The notes under the pieces are model-generated. The model was not told the DNA's origin, searched no databases, and saw only the letters and a list, made by a program, of their open reading frames with translations. A stretch of DNA of 40,626 bases from a virus: positions 1 through 40,626 of the IMG/VR virus record IMGVR_UViG_3300047457_000081. One strand, given 5' to 3'. Position 1 is the stretch's first letter. Each line of letters begins with the position of its first letter. Positions 10,087 to 17,916 of this stretch are shown here, one piece after another. Made by a program: the position numbers and the translations under genes.

Positions 10087-11567
10087 TGACTCCTCCTAAG
10101 ATAACTAAGGGTGGTCCAAGACCTCAGCGTAAAGACTATAAAACAGATGCTGAGTTTCTTAAGGCTATGGAGCAATGGAATAAATTAAATGTAGGTACTC
10201 CTACCACATCTTCTCCTACAGTTACTTCACAAGGTGTTGTTTCTACCAATCCAGTAGAGTCAAGCGCACGTGTGCAGTCTGGCAAGGTAAGAACTGACTG
10301 GAACATATTTACAGATGGTGGACTTAATATCCAAGAGGGAGATGCAGAAGTAGGGCAAACGCCTTATGTAACTGCACGTCTTCCAGAATACGGCGAGAAA
10401 GAACCTACCCCTGTAGTTATTCTTCCTTCGGCAGACGGCAATGGATTCATTATTGTTCCCCGTGAAGAATTGCTCCAGACAATTATCAAGGATATACAGC
10501 GTAATCCTGGCAATGTAACTTACTGGAAAAGCCAGTTAAAAGATTATTATAAATCTGATGATGCTTTTCAGCGTTCATTACGTGGCGGTCCCGTAACCGA
10601 TAAAGATACAGAATTTTTATTTGCGCTGCGTAGAGCATTGGGTGAGATTGGCGCTAATAACTTTTCTGCTGGTGCGGAGAATGTAAGAAGAAATCAGTTA
10701 AATGCTTCTGGTTTTTATGATATTAATTCTTGGCTTACAAGTAGAACTCCGCTTCCTGGTCGTCAGAGCACAAGCACATCTACTAGAAACTTCACTTTAA
10801 AAGCAGATGCTATTGCTGACTTTATGCGTGAAGTTCAAGTACAGGTGGGAGACCCTAAACTTGTAAACAATGTTAAAGAATTAGCCGAAGCATACTGGGA
10901 AAAAGTACATTCAGAAGAACTAAAGCGTATGGGTCAAAGCACTTCCGTCTATGACCCTATCACTGGCAAAACAGTAAGCACTAGCACTGGTTTCCAGATG
11001 CCATCGGAGCAATTGCTTAAAGAATGGCGCATTAACTTTATCACCAAAGGTGCTATGGATAAAGATAAAGTTATTTCTACAGGTATTAGAAATGTAACTC
11101 CAATACAATTGCAAGATGCTGGCGGTGATTTAGGCGATAACTATACAAAATTAAAAGGTTACGCTTATGAATATGGTGTAAAGATTAGTGATGAAGAACT
11201 GAAAAACAAAGCAGCGGAAGCATCGCTTCCAGGTGGTTCTATAGATGAACAGAAAAGAAGTATTCAGTTAGCATCACGCGCTACCTATAAAGCCTTGGCT
11301 CCTTATATTGAGGGTGGATTAAAAGTTAAAGATGTTGCTAGCCAGTTTATGAAAATGAAAACCGATGAACTAGAACTTATGGATGGGGCTATAGATATTT
11401 TTGACCCAGATGTTCAGATGGCATTAAGCGGCGACAAATTGCCAGGTAGTAATGAATACTTAATGAAAGTACGTGCTAATCCTAATTGGAGATTTACCAA
11501 GAAAGCCAATGAAGGGGCTGCTGGATTTATAGATGCACTTCTTAAGATGTGGGGGAAGGTGGGATAA
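10086..11567 (+). CDS. Probable internal virion protein, 493 aa
   Basis: A 493-residue protein coupled by TAATG to the giant gene and, at its other end, to the next gene. The first 80 residues are Pro/Thr/Ser-rich and probably flexible. The rest is mainly helical with alternating charges, including LLQTIIKDIQRNPGNVTYW near residues 133-151. No enzyme motif or membrane segment is apparent. The position is that of a second core or ejection component. It could equally be a head-completion protein; I recognise no family. Confidence 0.55.
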   Translation: MTPPKITKGGPRPQRKDYKTDAEFLKAMEQWNKLNVGTPTTSSPTVTSQGVVSTNPVESSARVQSGKVRTDWNIFTDGGLNIQEGDAEVGQTPYVTARLPEYGEKEPTPVVILPSADGNGFIIVPREELLQTIIKDIQRNPGNVTYWKSQLKDYYKSDDAFQRSLRGGPVTDKDTEFLFALRRALGEIGANNFSAGAENVRRNQLNASGFYDINSWLTSRTPLPGRQSTSTSTRNFTLKADAIADFMREVQVQVGDPKLVNNVKELAEAYWEKVHSEELKRMGQSTSVYDPITGKTVSTSTGFQMPSEQLLKEWRINFITKGAMDKDKVISTGIRNVTPIQLQDAGGDLGDNYTKLKGYAYEYGVKISDEELKNKAAEASLPGGSIDEQKRSIQLASRATYKALAPYIEGGLKVKDVASQFMKMKTDELELMDGAIDIFDPDVQMALSGDKLPGSNEYLMKVRANPNWRFTKKANEGAAGFIDALLKMWGKVG

Positions 11568-13150
11568 TGCCTAGATACTTAACAGATGAAGATTTGCAAG
11601 AGCAAAAGCGTATTACTAATGCACAAGGAATGGTTCAGGCAGCACAATTTCCCACAACAACACCATTTGAAAATTTAGATGAAGAACAGAAGCGTATGCG
11701 TAATGCAGCCGCTTATGCTACAGATGTTGCTTTAGCATCTGCTCCTGCAATTCCTACAAACTTTAATCCTGCTGCATTCCGTATTGCTGAGGAAGCATCT
11801 ATGGGTGCTCCTATTCCTGCTGGTGTGCAATCGCAATTTCCTTTCCAACCGATAGCAAAAGAAATTCCCGATACAACTCCAGATACAACTGATAAATATG
11901 AATTTAAAAATGGACTTCTTTATAAAAATGGAAGTTTATTTAGCGGAGAATACAACGGCAAAAAATATTCTAACGGAAAAGAAGAATCTACTGATTCTAA
12001 TGGATTTCCTAAAGCAGGAACTATTCTTCGTTATCGTGCTGGTAGGGCTGGCTTTAGAATTCCTATTATTGCCGATGGCAAGGGTGGAGAATATGAAGGC
12101 GCAGAAGTTGCCGACCCAGATTATAAGCCAGGTGGCGGTGGCAATCAATTTGTAGAGTACGAATACTCTAAAGATTTTAAGAAACGCCGCGCTAAGTATT
12201 TTAATTCTGCTACTGGTGCATTCTCCTATGGTGAGTGGGAAGACACTCCTATGACCAAGGAAGAATACGATGCACAACAGGCTAAAAAAATAGCAGAAGA
12301 AACAGCATTAAATCAAAAACGGGATGCTTTTGCTCTTATTGAAGCCACAATGCGTTCATATGGATTTACAGAATCTGAACTAAAAGAACTAATTGATTAT
12401 ATTCAGGCTGGTTTACTTAACCCTGCTTTAGGTGCAAATCAAATGGTTTTACAACTGCGTCAATTAGCATCATATAAAGCACGCTTTGCTGGTAATGAAG
12501 AACGTAGGGCAAGAGGATTAAATGCTTTAGATGAATCTGACTATTTGCGTCAAGAAAATGCTTATTCTGAAACTTTTCGCCAGTATGGTCTTCAAAGATT
12601 TGTTACTCGTGGTCAATTTGCCAATCTCATTGGCAATGATATATCTAACACTGAATTAAGTAAACGTGTTAATTTAGGTGTTAATAGATTACAAAATGCT
12701 GACCCAGCAATTCTTGCTCAATTACGTAAATACTATAACATAAATGATTCAGATATTATTGCATATATTCTAAATCCTAAAGAAGTTCTTCCAGAACTAG
12801 AGGCTAAAACAACACAGGCTGAAATCGGTGCTACTGCAGCGCAGTATGGATTGAATGCTGATTTAGCCAGAGCAAAAGAACTTCAACAATACGGAGTTAA
12901 TTTAGATGAAGCACGTATGGGTTATTCAAGGATAGCAGAAAGACTACCTCGTGCTACAACTCTTGCAGATATTTATAAACAAGCAGGAATTGATTACACT
13001 CAAACAACTGCAGAACAAGAAGAATTTAAAGGACTTGCTTCTGCTAAACGTGCTCGTGAACGCTTGAAAGAACTAGAAATTGGTTCCTTTACTGGACAAT
13101 CTGGTTTAGGCAAGACATCACTTAACCGACCTTCGGGCGGAAGAATATAG
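11567..13150 (+). CDS. Probable internal virion protein, 527 aa
   Basis: Starts at the ATG in TAATG shared with the previous stop; an in-frame GTG 18 bases upstream lies inside the previous gene and is less likely. The N-terminal 100 residues are Ala/Pro-rich. A beta-rich centre around 115-220 contains a repeated Tyr-Lys-Asn-Gly pattern (YEFKNGLLYKNGSLFSG). The C-terminal 300 residues are charged helices, followed by a Gly/Ser-rich tail. It completes a run of three large proteins before the scaffold. Core or ejection function is inferred from place and composition only. Confidence 0.55.
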   Translation: MPRYLTDEDLQEQKRITNAQGMVQAAQFPTTTPFENLDEEQKRMRNAAAYATDVALASAPAIPTNFNPAAFRIAEEASMGAPIPAGVQSQFPFQPIAKEIPDTTPDTTDKYEFKNGLLYKNGSLFSGEYNGKKYSNGKEESTDSNGFPKAGTILRYRAGRAGFRIPIIADGKGGEYEGAEVADPDYKPGGGGNQFVEYEYSKDFKKRRAKYFNSATGAFSYGEWEDTPMTKEEYDAQQAKKIAEETALNQKRDAFALIEATMRSYGFTESELKELIDYIQAGLLNPALGANQMVLQLRQLASYKARFAGNEERRARGLNALDESDYLRQENAYSETFRQYGLQRFVTRGQFANLIGNDISNTELSKRVNLGVNRLQNADPAILAQLRKYYNINDSDIIAYILNPKEVLPELEAKTTQAEIGATAAQYGLNADLARAKELQQYGVNLDEARMGYSRIAERLPRATTLADIYKQAGIDYTQTTAEQEEFKGLASAKRARERLKELEIGSFTGQSGLGKTSLNRPSGGRI

Positions 13151-13270
13151 ATTCCTGACGTGGACCGACCAGCCCCACGCAGTGTACAAGACTGGTAGCA
13201 AGAGCCAGCCTGCTTACCCCTGAGCAGAACTGTGGCTTGCGACTAACTAACGATAGAAAGGGTGGTTGCT
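13151..13270 (+). promoter_or_regulatory. Structured leader upstream of scaffold and capsid genes
   Basis: A 120-base non-coding gap in an otherwise tightly packed operon. It can form CGTGG/CCACG (13159-13163 with 13175-13179). A nested hairpin follows, whose outer arms GCAAG-AGCCA and TGGCTTGC (13198-13207 with 13233-13240) enclose CTGCT/AGCAG (13210-13214 with 13223-13227). An AAAGGGTGG ribosome site lies just before the ATG at 13271. No T-run follows, so it looks more like a leader or RNA-processing element than a terminator. No confident promoter was seen. Confidence 0.4.
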
Positions 13271-13741
13271 ATGAGCAACAACTACTGGGATGAAGAAGAC
13301 GACGAACAAGATACACCAGACCATCAACTCTCTGGCGATGACTTAGTTAAGAAACTAAGAAAAGCCAAGCGTGCTGATGAGAAGCGTATCAAGGAACTTA
13401 CCGAACAACTTGATGGATTCCTCAAGGAGAAAAAGGAAAAGACCGTCGCCGATGTCCTGGCAAAAAAGGGAGTAAACGCTAAGGCTGCAAGACTTATTTT
13501 GAAAGATGTGCAGGAAGCCACTGAGGAGTCTATTGACTCTTGGCTCCGTGATAACGGAGATTTAATCGGCTACAACCCACAGGTTCAGAATGAAGATACG
13601 CAGCAGAATCTTGCGACTTTGCGTCAGCAAGACATTCTTACCCAAGGCGGTATTGCTCCAGACAAAGCCGTAGATTTAGAGCGACAACTAGAAAATGCCG
13701 ACTCTATTGATGATTTAATGAATCTCCTACGCAATTCCTAA
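13271..13741 (+). CDS. Capsid scaffolding protein
   Basis: A 156-residue protein, very acidic at the start (DEEDDEQD), then a long charged helical or coiled-coil segment (about residues 24-60, LVKKLRKAKRADEKRIKEL) and a helical C-terminus (LERQLENADSIDDLMNLL). This composition, the length and the place immediately before the major capsid gene are typical of scaffold proteins, which guide prohead assembly and are then removed. The ATG at 13271 is chosen over the upstream GTG because AAAGGGTGG is correctly spaced to it. No protease gene was recognised, so the scaffold may leave without cleavage. Confidence 0.82.
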   Translation: MSNNYWDEEDDEQDTPDHQLSGDDLVKKLRKAKRADEKRIKELTEQLDGFLKEKKEKTVADVLAKKGVNAKAARLILKDVQEATEESIDSWLRDNGDLIGYNPQVQNEDTQQNLATLRQQDILTQGGIAPDKAVDLERQLENADSIDDLMNLLRNS

Positions 13742-13773
13742 TCCGTTCATAGTCACTTGGAGGTGACAACTCA

Positions 13774-14976
13774 ATGGCTAATGCCTATACCGATACAGGT
13801 TCCTCCTCACTCGGAGGTTCCGTTGGTGGCGCAGGTCTAGTACAGAAGGCGTATGACCGTCTTCTAGAGTTTGCTCTCCGTTCAGAACCACTACTTCGTT
13901 CTGTCGCAGACAAGCGTCCTGCTCGCCAAGCATTCCCAGGTTCAACCGTTGTTCTACAACGCTACGTTGACCTTGACCCAAAGACCTCTACTCTATCTGA
14001 GACAACAGACCCAGATGCAGTAGCGCTCACAACCCCAACTTCCGTCACCATTACTCTTAATGAGTACGGTAACGCAGTTCTTGTAACCCGCGCTCTTGAG
14101 TTATTCTCACTCGCAGATGTAGACCCAGCAATTGCAAATATCATTGCATATAACCTTGCTGATTCTATTGATGATGTAGTGTCAACAACTCTCACTGGCG
14201 GAACAAACGTAATTTACGGTGGTGCTCGTACTTCTACAGCAACCATCACTGCATCTGACACGATTGACTCAGCAGACATTCGCAAGGCTGTTGCTAAGTT
14301 GCGTGCAAATAAGGCTAAGGCTCGCCGTGGCTCTTATTACTGGTGCGGTATTCACCCAGAAGTTTCACACGACCTTCGTGCAGAAACTGGAAATATGGGC
14401 TGGAACTTCGTCCACGCACAAACTGCACCTGCTGCAGACAAGATTTGGGCTGGCGAAATCGGAGACTACGAAGGTGCATTCTTCGTTGAATCTTCACGTA
14501 TCCCATCTGCTAAGGATGGTGCAGACCAGACTGCTCTTGCTACAACCGCTGTAACTGTTGCTGGTACTTCAGCAGGCTTCACCTTCGGTGTTGCTTCTTC
14601 TTCCGTCATTGCTTCTCGTGCAGAAGTTGGTGACAAGATTGCTGGAACTGGTATTGCTTCAGGTGCAAAGATTTCTGCAATCAGCACAACTGGCTCAACC
14701 ACAACCATTACTGTAGACACAGCGAACACCGCTGCTGTTACTGCTACAACAACTGTAACTGTAACTCCAGTAACCCGTGTATTTGATACTCTCCTCTGCG
14801 GACAGCAAGCACTTGCTGAGGCTGTTGCAGAAGAACCACACATCGTTATCGGAAACGTAACCGATAAGTTGATGCGCTTCCGCCCAATGGGCTGGTACGG
14901 CGTACTCGGCTTTGCACGTTACCGTGAAGAAGCGTTGTATCGTATTGAAACTGGTTCTTCAATCGCTGCTCTCTAG
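13774..14976 (+). CDS. Major capsid protein, N4-gp56-like, with inserted domain
   Basis: A 400-residue shell protein. The N-terminal half has the pattern of the N4-gp56 capsid family: LVQKAYDRLLEFALRSEPLL near 23-42, then GSTVVLQRYVDLDP, then LNEYGNAVLVTRALELFSL near 91-109. Residues about 249-333 form a Thr/Val/Ala-rich beta insertion containing GDKIAGTGIASGAKISAIS, after which HK97-type capsid sequence resumes (RVFDTLLCGQQALAEAV). The insertion resembles surface beta domains found in other phage structural proteins and may act as a built-in decoration. Every Arg codon I read here is CGT or CGC. A strong AGGTG ribosome site precedes the ATG. Confidence 0.92.
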   Translation: MANAYTDTGSSSLGGSVGGAGLVQKAYDRLLEFALRSEPLLRSVADKRPARQAFPGSTVVLQRYVDLDPKTSTLSETTDPDAVALTTPTSVTITLNEYGNAVLVTRALELFSLADVDPAIANIIAYNLADSIDDVVSTTLTGGTNVIYGGARTSTATITASDTIDSADIRKAVAKLRANKAKARRGSYYWCGIHPEVSHDLRAETGNMGWNFVHAQTAPAADKIWAGEIGDYEGAFFVESSRIPSAKDGADQTALATTAVTVAGTSAGFTFGVASSSVIASRAEVGDKIAGTGIASGAKISAISTTGSTTTITVDTANTAAVTATTTVTVTPVTRVFDTLLCGQQALAEAVAEEPHIVIGNVTDKLMRFRPMGWYGVLGFARYREEALYRIETGSSIAAL

Positions 14977-14990
14977 TTGATTGACTCTGA

Positions 14991-15026
14991 GGGGCAGGCA
15001 TATTTGAAAAGTCTGCCCCTTCGGGG
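14991..15026 (+). terminator. Hairpin pair after the capsid gene
   Basis: GGGGCAG at 14991-14997 pairs with CTGCCCC at 15013-15019. An overlapping alternative stem pairs CCCC (15016-15019) with GGGG (15023-15026) around TTC. There is no long T-run, so this is more likely a weak terminator or an RNA-stabilising 3' hairpin that raises capsid message over downstream genes. Confidence 0.55.
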
Positions 15027-15046
15027 TGAGTTCACTAGGAGGACTT

Positions 15047-15319
15047 ATGACTAATTGGTTATTTAAAACACCAACAGTAGAAGAAGGACCTGCTGGTCAG
15101 GCTCGTCTATTTGAGTTCTACAAGATTGACCGTGGCATAACTATTGTCAGAGATGTAGATGGTGACTATGCACAGGTTCGTTATCTACAAGATAGTGACT
15201 ATGCAACCTATCCTGAGATTTATCAGGGTGGCTATAACCATACTGTAGATGATGTTACTAAAGCAGCGCTTATTGCTGGCAATGTAGGAGTAACAGAAAG
15301 TAACTTTACTGCACTATGA
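15047..15319 (+). CDS. Small late protein, 90 aa
   Basis: The ATG at 15047 follows AGGAGG, which fixes the start over an in-frame TTG-type start about 20 bases upstream. The product begins TNWLFKTPTVEEGP and has an aromatic, Arg/Asp-rich centre (FEFYKIDRGITIVRDVDGDY). Similar short proteins commonly sit just downstream of capsid genes in actinobacterial phages, so a head or connector role is possible, but the function is unknown. It overlaps the next gene by 4 bases (ATGA). Confidence 0.68.
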   Translation: MTNWLFKTPTVEEGPAGQARLFEFYKIDRGITIVRDVDGDYAQVRYLQDSDYATYPEIYQGGYNHTVDDVTKAALIAGNVGVTESNFTAL

Positions 15320-15627
15320 AGCACTGGGAATACCATCCTGAGTATGTAGACGGCTGCTTTGGATGCAAGGGGATGAGCGTTCAGATGAACGCAGGTGATG
15401 CTGATAGTCGGCGCAGTATGCCGAATAAAACATTTAACGCAGAATTGAATGCCTATAAAGAGGCTAGAGCCCAAGGCATTCAGCCAAATGGAACTTCTAT
15501 GGCGAAGATTCAAGAGGCAGTCAAGGCTAGTGAGGTATTAGGTAAGCCGTATAACGGCAACAAGATGCCACCAGCCAAATCAATCAACAAACAAACAGCA
15601 GCAGTGATGAAAGAAATAGGAGCATAG
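15316..15627 (+). CDS. Small late protein with CxxC motif, 103 aa
   Basis: Starts inside the previous stop (ATGA). The N-terminus KHWEYHPEYVDGCFGCKGMS contains CFGC next to His residues and could bind a metal. The rest is charged and helical (ELNAYKEARAQGIQPNG) with a Lys-rich C-terminus. I associate this N-terminal pattern with a small uncharacterised phage family found near capsid genes. Function is unknown. Confidence 0.68.
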   Translation: MKHWEYHPEYVDGCFGCKGMSVQMNAGDADSRRSMPNKTFNAELNAYKEARAQGIQPNGTSMAKIQEAVKASEVLGKPYNGNKMPPAKSINKQTAAVMKEIGA

Positions 15628-15628
15628 T

Positions 15629-15790
15629 ATGCCAAAGGTCGGAAAAAAGAAATTCCCATACACAGCCAAAGGTAAGAAAGCCGCTAAGGCTTATGCAATG
15701 GGCGAGAAGATGGAATCTAAAAAAGAAAAAATGATGGAAGCCAAAAAAGGTATGAAGAAGATGGCTGTTAAGAAGATGAAGAAGAAGTAA
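15629..15790 (+). CDS. Very basic small protein, 53 aa
   Basis: Not seen when only longer reading frames are considered. The frame runs from ATG at 15629 to TAA at 15790. About 40 percent of the residues are Lys, with repeated KKM and KKK motifs and no acidic patch beyond a central Glu pair. AGGAG lies within the end of the preceding gene at normal spacing. It is the first of a tight run of small basic genes. Composition suggests nucleic-acid binding, perhaps DNA condensation inside the head, but this is inference. Confidence 0.65.
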   Translation: MPKVGKKKFPYTAKGKKAAKAYAMGEKMESKKEKMMEAKKGMKKMAVKKMKKK

Positions 15791-15791
15791 T

Positions 15792-15968
15792 ATGGTTGGC
15801 AAAACACGTGTAGGTCAGAGCAAATCAACTGTTGCTCGTTATATTCAGAACGTAGCCAAAGAATATGCAGAGTGGAACGAAAGCGGAAGAACACAATCTG
15901 AGGCTGGACAGTTCTGGGGTGCAGTTCTACAAGGACGTCGTTATGACAAAAAGGGCAAACAGAAATGA
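15792..15968 (+). CDS. Small basic protein, 58 aa
   Basis: Starts 1 base after the previous stop. The sequence is basic with aromatic residues (VARYIQNVAKEYAEW near 14-28, GQFWGAVLQGRRYDKK near 38-53) and looks like a two-helix fold. Its stop overlaps the next ATG (ATGA). Tight coupling to both neighbours supports real translation. No family is recognised; a minor virion or DNA-binding role is plausible from the context. Confidence 0.63.
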   Translation: MVGKTRVGQSKSTVARYIQNVAKEYAEWNESGRTQSEAGQFWGAVLQGRRYDKKGKQK

Positions 15969-16144
15969 AGGCAAAAAAAGGAATGGGATTCAAAAAAGCC
16001 CAATCACAAATTGCCAAAAAGCAGGGTATCTCTATGGAGCGTGCAGGAGCAATCCTTGCGGCTGGTGCTCGGAAAGCCTCACCAGCAGCCAAGAAGAAGA
16101 ACCCAAACCTCAAGAAGGTTAAAGGCAAGGCTAAGAAAAAGTAA
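15965..16144 (+). CDS. Lys/Ala-rich small protein, 59 aa
   Basis: Begins inside ATGA of the preceding gene and ends in TAATG shared with the next. It starts MKAKKGMGFKKAQSQIAKKQ, then an Ala-rich helix containing GAILAAGARKAS, then a Lys-rich tail. A helical core with a lysine-rich tail resembles histone-like or nucleoid-condensing peptides in composition only. No homology is claimed. Confidence 0.6.
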   Translation: MKAKKGMGFKKAQSQIAKKQGISMERAGAILAAGARKASPAAKKKNPNLKKVKGKAKKK

Positions 16145-16296
16145 TGTCTTCAGGTAAATATAAACCGCACCGCGGATTTAACTCTGTTCAAATCAGAGAT
16201 GGCTACGTGGTGCGGTTAAACAAGAATGGAACAGTAAGAGCAGTACTAGGAAAGTATGGGGAATATGGCAAACAAGAAAGACCCGCGGCTCGCTAG
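16144..16296 (+). CDS. Small basic protein, 50 aa
   Basis: Starts at the A shared with the previous TAA. The product begins SSGKYKPHRGFNSVQIRDGY and looks beta-rich (YVVRLNKNGTVRAVLGKYG). It overlaps the following gene by 32 bases, which makes its last 11 residues questionable. No family is recognised. The frame is kept because of its coupled start and the consistent composition of its neighbours. Confidence 0.55.
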   Translation: MSSGKYKPHRGFNSVQIRDGYVVRLNKNGTVRAVLGKYGEYGKQERPAAR

Positions 16297-16555
16297 AGCA
16301 GGTGTCTCTGGCTTTAATAAGCCTAAGCGCACACCTAACCATCCTAAAAAATCACACATTGTTGTGGCTAAAGAGGGCAGTCAAATTAAAACTATCCGCT
16401 TTGGTGAACAAGGTGCTAAGACTGCTGGCAAACCAAAGGCTGGAGAGTCTGACCGTATGAAGAAGAAGCGTGCATCTTTTAAGGCACGCCACTCTAAGAA
16501 CATTGCCAAAGGAAAAATGTCTGCTGCTTACTGGGCAGATAAGGTGAAATGGTGA
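16265..16555 (+). CDS. Basic phage protein with conserved C-terminal signature, 96 aa
   Basis: The ATG at 16265 (ANKKDPRLARAGVSG) is preferred over an in-frame ATG at 16256, since the family usually begins with this segment. The C-terminus RASFKARHSKNIAKGKMSAA and then YWADKVKW is a pattern I associate with an uncharacterised family common in marine and freshwater phages, normally beside head genes. It is strongly basic. Function is unknown; minor virion protein is the best guess. It ends in GTGA, shared with the next start. Confidence 0.75.
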   Translation: MANKKDPRLARAGVSGFNKPKRTPNHPKKSHIVVAKEGSQIKTIRFGEQGAKTAGKPKAGESDRMKKKRASFKARHSKNIAKGKMSAAYWADKVKW

Positions 16556-16713
16556 AGAAAAAAGCATTCTGGGACAGAAAGAATCCTAAAAAGAAATCTA
16601 CAAAATTAACGCCAGCACAAAAATCTGCTGCTAAAAAACGTGCTAAGGCTGCGGGTAGACCATATCCAAACCTTGTAGATAATGCAGCGGTATTAAAAAA
16701 GAAAGGTAAGTAA
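16552..16713 (+). CDS. Very basic small protein, 53 aa
   Basis: GTG start overlapping the preceding TGA (GTGA) and TAATG overlap with the next gene. It is Lys-rich at both ends (KKKAFWDRKNPKKKS and LKKKGK) with a short hydrophobic stretch GRPYPNLVDNAAV. The frame was found by reading the gap between two longer genes. It closes the run of five or six tiny basic proteins. Role unknown; DNA binding or prohead interior is a reasonable guess. Confidence 0.63.
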   Translation: MKKKAFWDRKNPKKKSTKLTPAQKSAAKKRAKAAGRPYPNLVDNAAVLKKKGK

Positions 16714-16988
16714 TGGCAACGGGCACAGCAGGTAGTTCATTTACTAGCGAACTCAATCGCTTGGCTAACGGTGGGACATATCCAGCAATTACGGCTTATC
16801 AAGCCCCGACTGCTGCAGCCAATGACTATGCAGGAACTACTGGTCTTGCTCTTGTTGCAGCATTAAATAAAGCAGCAGATGCTAACCGTCAACCAGATGA
16901 CTATAAAGCCCTTGGTGGTATCTGCAATGAACTAGCAGGAACTAGCGGGCTTTCTCCTACTGATGCTTTAAGGAGCATAAACCTATGA
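16713..16988 (+). CDS. Small Ala/Gly-rich protein, 91 aa
   Basis: Coupled by TAATG to the previous gene and ATGA to the next. Rich in Ala, Thr, Asn and Gly (GTAGSSFTSELNRLANGG; LALVAALNKAADA). The ending GICNELAGTSGLSPTDALRS is typical of a small phage family located before tail genes. Probably a minor structural or head-tail joining protein. No enzymatic motif. Confidence 0.65.
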   Translation: MATGTAGSSFTSELNRLANGGTYPAITAYQAPTAAANDYAGTTGLALVAALNKAADANRQPDDYKALGGICNELAGTSGLSPTDALRSINL

Positions 16989-17908
16989 CATATACCTTGG
17001 CACAGATGATGGACGAAGTCCAGATTAACCTATCTGGATATACCTATCAGCAAGACCGCTCTACTTATCTTACTGCTGCTGTCACCACAACCACTTCTCC
17101 TAGTTCATCACCACTTGTTCTCAGCCTTGCTTCTACTCAAGATTTAGGCAAAGGTGTTATTGAGATTGATGATGAGTTGTTATGGGTAGACACTGTAGAC
17201 CGTGTTGCTAACACTGCAACTATTTCACCATATGGTCGTGGCTATCTTGGCACTACTGCTTCTACTCACGCAGTAGATACAAAGGTAACTGTTAGCCCAA
17301 TCTTCCCACGGGCAAGTATTACTAAGGCTATTAACGACACTATCCACGCAGTTGGTGGTGCTATCTATGCTACAAAGCAGACTACATTTACATATAACGC
17401 TGCAGTTACTACTTATGAATTCCAAGACCTAGGCATTGAAAATATCCTATCTGTCTCTTGGCAGGATATTGGTCCTACTAAAGAATGGATTAGAGTTAAT
17501 CGTTGGTCATTTGACCCGTTCGCAGATGTAAGTACTTGGGGTTCTAATAGCCAGACCATCACTATTGGTGATGTAATTATTGCTGGTAGAACTGTCAAGG
17601 TTATGTATGCAACTAGCCCATCTGTCTTTACTTCTACTAGCCAGGACTACACTACACAGACAGGACTACCTGCTAGCACTAAAGATGTAGTTATTCTTGG
17701 TGCTGCATACAGATTATTGCAATACCTAGACCCAGCCCGTGCTGCTCAGTACAGCCCACAGGCTGATGAGATTGATGCAAAGCGCCCATTTGGCGCAAGC
17801 AATACCGCTGTCCGTCAACTCTTTGCGCTGTATACACAGCGTCTTAATGAGGAGCGGAGTAAGCAACAGAACCAGTATCCCCCACGAGTTCACTACAGCG
17901 CCCGATAG
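16985..17908 (+). CDS. Probable head-tail adaptor / connector protein, 307 aa
   Basis: Begins inside ATGA of the previous gene. Residues 30-110 are beta-rich with Thr/Ser stretches (ITKAINDTIHAVGGAIYAT follows near 115-133). The C-terminus is helical: VVILGAAYRLLQYLDPARAA, then RPFGASNTAVRQLFALYTQR. A helical dimerising C-terminus after a beta domain, located between head and fibre genes, fits a tail adaptor of short-tailed phages. The evidence is position plus general architecture, not a diagnostic motif. Confidence 0.6.
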   Translation: MTYTLAQMMDEVQINLSGYTYQQDRSTYLTAAVTTTTSPSSSPLVLSLASTQDLGKGVIEIDDELLWVDTVDRVANTATISPYGRGYLGTTASTHAVDTKVTVSPIFPRASITKAINDTIHAVGGAIYATKQTTFTYNAAVTTYEFQDLGIENILSVSWQDIGPTKEWIRVNRWSFDPFADVSTWGSNSQTITIGDVIIAGRTVKVMYATSPSVFTSTSQDYTTQTGLPASTKDVVILGAAYRLLQYLDPARAAQYSPQADEIDAKRPFGASNTAVRQLFALYTQRLNEERSKQQNQYPPRVHYSAR

Positions 17909-17916
17909 GAACATAA

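Noticed and set aside
14466-14843. Val/Ala-rich minus-strand frame opposite the capsid insertion
   Set aside because: A reflection of the Thr/Ala-rich capsid codons, with no start signal.
15691-16128. Phe/Leu-rich minus-strand frame that looks membrane-like
   Set aside because: It is the complement of Lys-rich genes (AAG/AAA read as CTT/TTT); the plus-strand genes are coupled and have ribosome sites.
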